From the NCBI GenBank assembly GCA_020152595.1, contig JAIGNY010003302.1, forward strand, positions 186,001 to 250,000: a stretch of 64,000 nt of DNA, read 5' to 3'. Position numbers and translations under genes: made by a program. Numbering within the stretch: the first letter of the stretch is position 1; every line of letters begins with the position of its first letter. Below are positions 58,362-64,000 of the stretch, piece by piece. This DNA is from Chiridota heheva. Its lineage: Eukaryota > Echinodermata > Holothuroidea > Apodida > Chiridotidae. Below the pieces are notes generated by a model. It made no database searches. It had not been told where the DNA came from and saw only the letters and a list, made by a program, of their open reading frames with translations.

Positions 58362-61140
58362 CCGAAAGGTTACAACCAGAATACCGAAAGGTTACAACCA
58401 GAATACGGCAAGGTTACAACCAGAATACCGAAAGGTTACAACCAGAATACCGAAAGGTTACAACCAGAATACCGAAAGGTTACAACCAGAATGCCGAAAG
58501 GTTACAACCAGAATGCCGAAAGGTTACAACCAGAATGCCGAAAGGTTACAACCAGAATACGGCAAGGTTACAACCAGAATACCGAAAGGTTACAACCAGA
58601 ATACGGCAAGGTTACAACCAGAATGCCGAAAGGTTACAACCAGAATACGGCAAGGTTACAACCAGAATACCGAAAGGTTACAACCAGAATGCCGAAAGGT
58701 TACAACCAGAATACGGCAAGGTTACAACCAGAATACCGAAAGGTTACAACCAGAATGCCGAAAGGTTACAACCAGAATACCGAAAGGTTACAACCAGAAT
58801 ACGGCAAGGTTACAACCAGAATGCCGAAAGGTTACAACCAGAATACGGCAAGGTTACAACCAGAATACCGAAAGGTTACAACCAGAATGCCGAAAGGTTA
58901 CAACCAGAATACGGCAAGGTTACAACCAGAATACCGAAAGGTCACAACCAGAATACCGAAAGGTTACAATCAGAATACGGCAAGGTTACAACCAGAATAC
59001 CGAAAGGTTACAACCAGAATGCCGAAAGGTTACAACCAGAATACCGAAAGGTTACAACCAGAATACGGCAAGGTTACAACCAGAATACCGAAAGGTTACA
59101 ACCAGAATACGGCAAGGTTACAACCAGAATGCCGAAAGGTTACAACCAGAATACCGAAAGGTTACAACCAGAATACGGCAAGGTTACAACCAGAATGCGA
59201 AAGGTTACAACCAGAATACCGAAGGTTACAACCAGAATGCGAAAGGTTACAACCAGAATACCAAAGGTTACAACCAGAATACGGCAAGGTTACACCAGAA
59301 TACGGCAAGGTTAGGTTACAACCAGAATGCGAAGGTTACAACCAGAATGCGAAGGTTACAACCAGAATGCGAAGGTTACAACCAGAATGCGAAAGGTTAC
59401 AACCAGAATGCCGAAAGGTTACAACCAGAATGCCGAAAGGTTACAACCAGAATGCCGAAAGGTTACAACCAGAATGCCGAAGGTTACAACCAGAATACGG
59501 CAAGGTTACAACCAGAATACCAGAAAAGGTTACAACCAGAATGCCGAAAAGGTTACAACCAGAATACCGAAAGGTTACAACCAGAATAATTTAAAAGTTT
59601 ACAACCAGAATACCGAAAGGTTACAACCAGAATACCGAAAGGTTACAACCAGAATACCGAAAGGTCACAACCAGAATGCCGAAAGGTTACAACCAGAATA
59701 CCGAAAGGTTACAACCAGAATACGGCAAGGTTACAACCAGAATACCGCAAGGTTACAACCAGAATACCGCAAGGTTACAACCAGAATACCGAAAGGTCAC
59801 AACCAGAATACCGAAAGGTCACAACCAGAATACCGAAAGGTCACAACCAGAATACCGCAAGGTTACAACCAGAATACGGCAAGGTTACAACCAGAATACG
59901 GCAAGGTTACAACCAGAATACCGCAAGGTTACAACCAGAATACCAAAAGGTTACAACCAGAATACCAAAAGGTTACAACCAGAATACCAAAAGGTTACAA
60001 CCAGAATACCAAAAGGTTACAACCAGAATACCAAAAGGTTACAACCAGAATACCGAAAGGTTACAACCAGAATACCGAAAGGTTACAACCAGAATACCGA
60101 AAGGTTACAACCAGAATACCGAAAGGTTACAACCAGAATACCGAAAGGTTACAACCAGAATACCGAAAGGTTAGAAACCAGCAGCAGAATAAGGTTACAA
60201 CCAGAAGGTCACAACCAGAATGCCGAAAGGTTACAACCAGAATACGGCAAGGTTACACCACCAGAAACGAAGGTTACGCAAGGTTACAACCAGAATACCC
60301 AGAATACCAGAATACCGAAGGTTACAACCAGAATACCAAAGGTTACAACCAGAATACCGAAAGGTCACAACCAGAATACCGAAAGGTCACAACCAGAATA
60401 CCGCAAGGTTACAACCAGAATACCGCAAGGTTACAACCAGAATACCGCAAGGTTACAACCAGAATACCGCAAGGTTACAACCAGAATACCGCAAGGTTAC
60501 AACCAGAATACCAAAAGGTTACAACCAGAATACCAAAAGGTCACAACCAGAATACCGAAAGGTTACAACCAGAATACCGCAAGGTTACAACCAGAATACC
60601 GAAAGGTTACAACCAGAATGCGAAGGTTACAACCGAATAAAGGTTACAACCAGAATACCAAAAGGTTACAACCAGAATACCGAAAGGTTACAACCAGAAT
60701 ACCGAAAGGTTACAACCAGAATACCGAAAGGTTACAACCAGAATACCGAAAGGTTACAACCAGAATACCGAAAGGTTACAACCAGAATACCGAAAGGTTA
60801 CAACCAGAATACCGAAAGGTTACAACCAGAATACCGAAAGGTTACAACCAGAATACCAGAATACCGAAGGTCACAAAGGTTACAACCAGAATACCGAAAG
60901 GTTACAACCAGAATACAACCAGAAAAGGTTACAACCAGAATACCGAAGGTTACAACCAGAATACCGTCACAAAAGGTTACAACCAGAATACCGAAAGGTT
61001 ACAACCAGAATTACAACCAGAATAAAAGGCTACAACCAGAATACCGAAAGGCTACAACCAGAATACCGAAAGGTTACAACCAGAATACCGAAAGGTTACA
61101 ACCAGAATACCGAAAGGTTACAACCAGATTTCCAAAAGGC
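58362..61140. repeat. 2.8-kb array of 22-bp units, open in three frames
   Basis: About 127 units of GGTTACAACCAGAATACCGA plus AA. Three main unit variants, AATACCGAAA, AATACGGCAA and AATGCCGAAA, alternate in a mosaic in the left part. AATACCGCAA and AATACCAAAA dominate on the right, and indel-damaged zones lie at 59200-59600, 60170-60330 and 60850-61030. As 22 is not a multiple of 3 and the unit lacks stops, overlapping frames of up to 449 codons (VTTRIPKGYNQNTERLQPEY-type) result. They are artefacts. Confidence 0.95.
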
Positions 61141-61194
61141 TACATGTGGTTCCGAGGCATTTTTATTGTTAATTGATTTTCAAGTTTCATATTA

Positions 61195-61525
61195 ACTGTC
61201 ATTGCATAACACAAAATATGCTAAATAACATGTATTCATACAGTATGTTATATATCCCCATATGCTAAATAACATGTGATCATACAGTGTGTTATATGCC
61301 CCCATATGCTAAATAACATGTGTTCATACAGTATGTTGTATGCCCCCATATGCTAAATAACATGTGTTCATACAGTATGTTGTATGCCCCCATATGCTAA
61401 ATAACATGTATTCATACAGTGTGTTATATGCCCCCATATGCTACATAACATGTGTTCATACAGTATCTTATGTGCCCCCATATGCTACATAACATGTGTT
61501 CATACAGTATCTTATATGCCCCATG
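61195..61525. repeat. 45-bp minisatellite, seven units
   Basis: Units contain CCCCATATGCTAAATAACAT and GTGTTCATACAGTATGTT. The last units change CTAAAT to CTACAT. Confidence 0.92.
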
Positions 61526-61559
61526 CATATTCATAAAATAGAACCATGTTGACAACATA

Positions 61560-61800
61560 AGCATGTACACACTAACTGCAAGTATGATGCAATGATACAA
61601 ACGGACAAATGTCATTTCACCCCCACCCACTTTCAATTTCCATAGTTTATGTTCTCTTCCATAATATGTATTGTAGTATGCAAATAATTTATGTACTGTA
61701 ATATCCCACTGCCCCCAACCCAACAAACAGCACCAGGTTATTCCACTGCCCCCAACCCAACAGCACCAGGTTAGTGAACCCCATGCCTCTCATCTGACAT
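61560..61800. repeat. diverged duplicate of the left flank of the 22-bp array
   Basis: Blocks TTCCATAATATG, CACTGC, ACAGCACCAGG and CCTCTCATCTG occur in the same order here and at about 58150-58350. Here the CCCCCAACCCAACA/CAGCACCAGGTTA part is itself doubled (61710-61772). The 22-bp and 45-bp arrays therefore lie between two related copies. Confidence 0.6.
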
Positions 61801-61984
61801 ATTACAAAGCTAATCAGTCTATTCAAAAATATAAACTTGCAACATGCCTTTAAAAGTTTACAGTACAGTATGTCTAACTTTCAGGCAGTTTTTTTTTCTT
61901 TCCTTTTTTTCCCAATGATGGGGAAAAAGTAGATAGATATATTATGTTAGCATCAATCCCTTACAGAAACATGTGCTTGTGCCA

Positions 61985-62355
61985 CTTATGCAAGCTGGCA
62001 ACCACTTGTGCAAGCTGGCAACCACTTGTGCAAGCTTGCAACCACTTGTGCAAGCTTGCAACCACTTGTGCAAGCTTGCAACCACTTGTGCAAACTTGTA
62101 ACCACTAGTACAAGCTTGCAACCACTTGTGCAAGCTTGTAACCACTTGCAAACTTGTAACCAATTGCAAACTTGCAACCAAAAGTACAAGCTTGTAATCA
62201 CTAGTACAAGCTTGTAACCACTTGTGCAAGCTTGTAACAACTTGCACAAGCTTGCAACCAGTTGTGTAAGCTTGCAACCATTAGTACAAGATTGCAACCA
62301 CTAGTACAAGCTTACATCTACTTGTGTAAGCTTGTAACCACTTGTGCAAGCTTTA
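61985..62355. repeat. 20-bp minisatellite with fading right edge
   Basis: About 18 units of CAAGCTTGCAACCACTTGTG. Substitution increases rightward, and decayed units can be followed to about 62630. Frames on both strands are by-products. Confidence 0.92.
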
Positions 62356-62761
62356 TAACTTTGTAATATAGCTTAATTGATAAAGCTAAGTTTCCAAACT
62401 AACATCAAATACCTATAACCTTGTAGAAGCTTTCATCAAACATCTGTAACCTAGCGGAACCACACATAACATTTTGCAAGTAACATTATTATTTTTTCGC
62501 AAGTTTGCACTAGCTATCTTCAACTTTTGCAATCTTACGAAAGCCTAACAATAAGCTCTTGCGAGCTTGCACAAGCTAACATCAAGTTCTTGCAAGCTTG
62601 CACAAACTTACATCAAATTATGCAAGTGTGTGCAAGCCTCCCCCTTCTTCCAATACAACCCTGTATCTAATATCATGTATAAACCCAGAGTAGGAATTCA
62701 TTTCCTACTGCGGTTCTCAATAAAGGTGTCAAAAGTCTTCCCAAGAAAAATCATGACAGAA

Positions 62762-63035
62762 ATGATATTAATGTAGTAAATAATACATCTCTATATGATT
62801 CCAATATTAATGTAGTAAATAATACATCTTTATATGCTTCCAATATTAATGTAGTAAATAATACATCTTTAAATGCTTCCATTATTAATGTAGTAAATAA
62901 TACATCTTTATATGATTCCAATATTAATGTAGTAAATAATACATTTTTATATGCTTCCAATATTAATGTAGTAAATAATACATCTCTATATGCTTCCAAT
63001 ATTAATGTAGTAAATAATATATCCTTATATGCTGC
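62762..63035. repeat. 39-bp minisatellite, seven units
   Basis: Units contain AATATTAATGTAGTAAATAA and TACATCTTTATATGCTTCC. The 39-bp unit (13 codons) gives the minus-strand frame repeating DVLFTTLILEAYK. Confidence 0.92.
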
Positions 63036-63052
63036 CCTCTTTCGGCATTTAA

Positions 63053-64000
63053 CCCTTACTCCACCAGAACAAGTGTTATTTTAGGGAACTTTTGGGAGGG
63101 GGGCTTTTTCACAAATTTATTTTCATTTTCTACTGTAATACAGTAGGTTTATGTTATATGAAAACTAAGACTTTGGACTTTACGTTGGTTTGCATAATTG
63201 TATGGTAAAATATGCAAATGTATGCAAATGAGGTCATTAATTCAGATTATTAGATGTACTGAAATTGCTGTCTTTGTGAAATTCTGCTTTCTTGTGGATA
63301 ATTAGAAAACAAATATTGATAGAATTTATGAAGGGCCTTTAATTTGATAGCACTCTTGAGTTTTTTGGAGCAAGGAAAAAATTTGTAAGTCAAATTTAAA
63401 AAAAATTTGACCTAAAAATTGACCTCTGATTTTGCCAATGATCTATCTGATAGGATTTGGCACTCTACTTTTCTATATACATGCATTGTTCCTTTCTATG
63501 ATGCACACAACTAATATAAAAGGAAATGTTTACACAAATATTTCAATAAAAATGTTATGTAAATGATATGCAAATTAGCTAAATTACCTGATTTATTATG
63601 CACAGGCTTGGAATATTTAGTTTATAAGCCAATTTCAACCATTGGAAGCTTAGAAAATACTTATAATTATTCAGGTTATGCTGAAAGTCTTGTAGAAACT
63701 TACTTCTGTTGATTCTTATAGGAATTCTCGGTGAGAAGGTACTCAAATGGTTCAGAGCATCAGTAATCATGTTGACGTTGCCAAACAGTTGGTACCGCGT
63801 TTGAAATGTCAACAAATTTCTTTAAATACAGGAAAATCCTTAAGAGAAATACTGTACAATTTCAACTGTTTCCAAGGAAATACAGGAATTAAGGGTGAGG
63901 GGGTCTGGATTATTTATATTGGGAAGAAGGACCAGGGGTAATGCCATCCCCCCAAAAATGGCCATCTTCAAGGATCCAAATTGCTTCAAAGAAAATAATT
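63053..64000. mobile_element. second piggyBac-type element, runs off the window
   Basis: TTAA (63049-63052) is followed by CCCTTACTCCACC, which shares its first nine bases with the right end of the 17208-20104 element. The next 700 bp follow that element's left region block by block: TTGATAG...ACTCTTGAG, TTTGACCTAAAAATTG, ATCTATCTGATAGG, ATGATATGCAAATTAG, GATTTATTATGCA, CAATTTCAACCATT and ACTTACTTCTGTT. The transposase, if any, would lie beyond the window edge. Confidence 0.62.

Noticed and set aside
58282-61176. Overlapping plus-strand frames of 259-449 codons rich in Thr, Asn, Gln and Arg
   Set aside because: They are the three phases of a stop-free 22-bp repeat. All frames give the same peptide and none has a non-repetitive domain.

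Overview
This is eukaryotic, AT-rich nuclear DNA from what looks like an intron-rich invertebrate. There is no bacterial-type gene packing, and the recognisable coding pieces are short exons with GT-AG borders. A laminin-G exon, tRNA-derived SINEs, LINEs of the L1-like and I-like groups, and piggyBac-type TTAA elements together suggest a marine metazoan. An echinoderm or another deuterostome is my best guess, but it is only a guess.

The main property of the window is tandem repetition. More than 25 separate minisatellite or microsatellite arrays cover roughly 24 kb (by eye, about 38%). Unit lengths include 15, 16, 19, 20, 22, 23, 24, 38, 39, 40, 41, 45, 48, 49, 52 and 59 bp, and each array has its own unrelated unit. 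Several show higher-order structure: 7 x 41 bp near 0.55 kb, 846 bp in the 4.8-7.7 kb array, and about 478 bp in the 42.7-44.7 kb array. Nearly all long open frames here are by-products of these arrays and should not be read as proteins.

Layout. 0-8 kb: 41-bp array rich in CRE palindromes, 59-bp hairpin array, a laminin-G exon on the minus strand, and a 2.9-kb array of about 49-bp units. 8-14 kb: ATG/ATA microsatellite, CACCTG-rich array, a small TIR element and a 20-bp array. 14.3-17.0 kb: a foldback MITE interrupted by a 2.4-kb TIR transposon that itself carries a GC-rich 40-bp minisatellite. 17.2-20.1 kb: a piggyBac-type element with TTAA borders and two remnant minus-strand exons. 22-30 kb: five further arrays. 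31-37 kb: SINE, 16-bp and 23-bp arrays, and a tRNA-Glu-like SINE. 39-42 kb: a dispersed repeat carrying a SINE insertion with a perfect 12-bp target duplication, a foldback MITE and a dead L1-like LINE. 42.7-45.3 kb: AT-rich 19-bp and TTA arrays. 45.9-51.6 kb: an almost full-length but dead I-group LINE (zinc-knuckle ORF1; ORF2 with endonuclease, RT and RNase H). 52.5-64 kb: further arrays, a tRNA-like sequence and a second piggyBac-type end that runs off the window.

The only host-gene evidence is one good laminin-G exon, plus a weak second laminin-G fragment and a weak ankyrin-like fragment, all on the minus strand. Much of the left third may therefore be intron. I found no operon, CRISPR array, defence system or intact host gene. 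The unusual content is the density of arrays, the transposon nesting, and arrays that multiply protein-binding or splice-like motifs.
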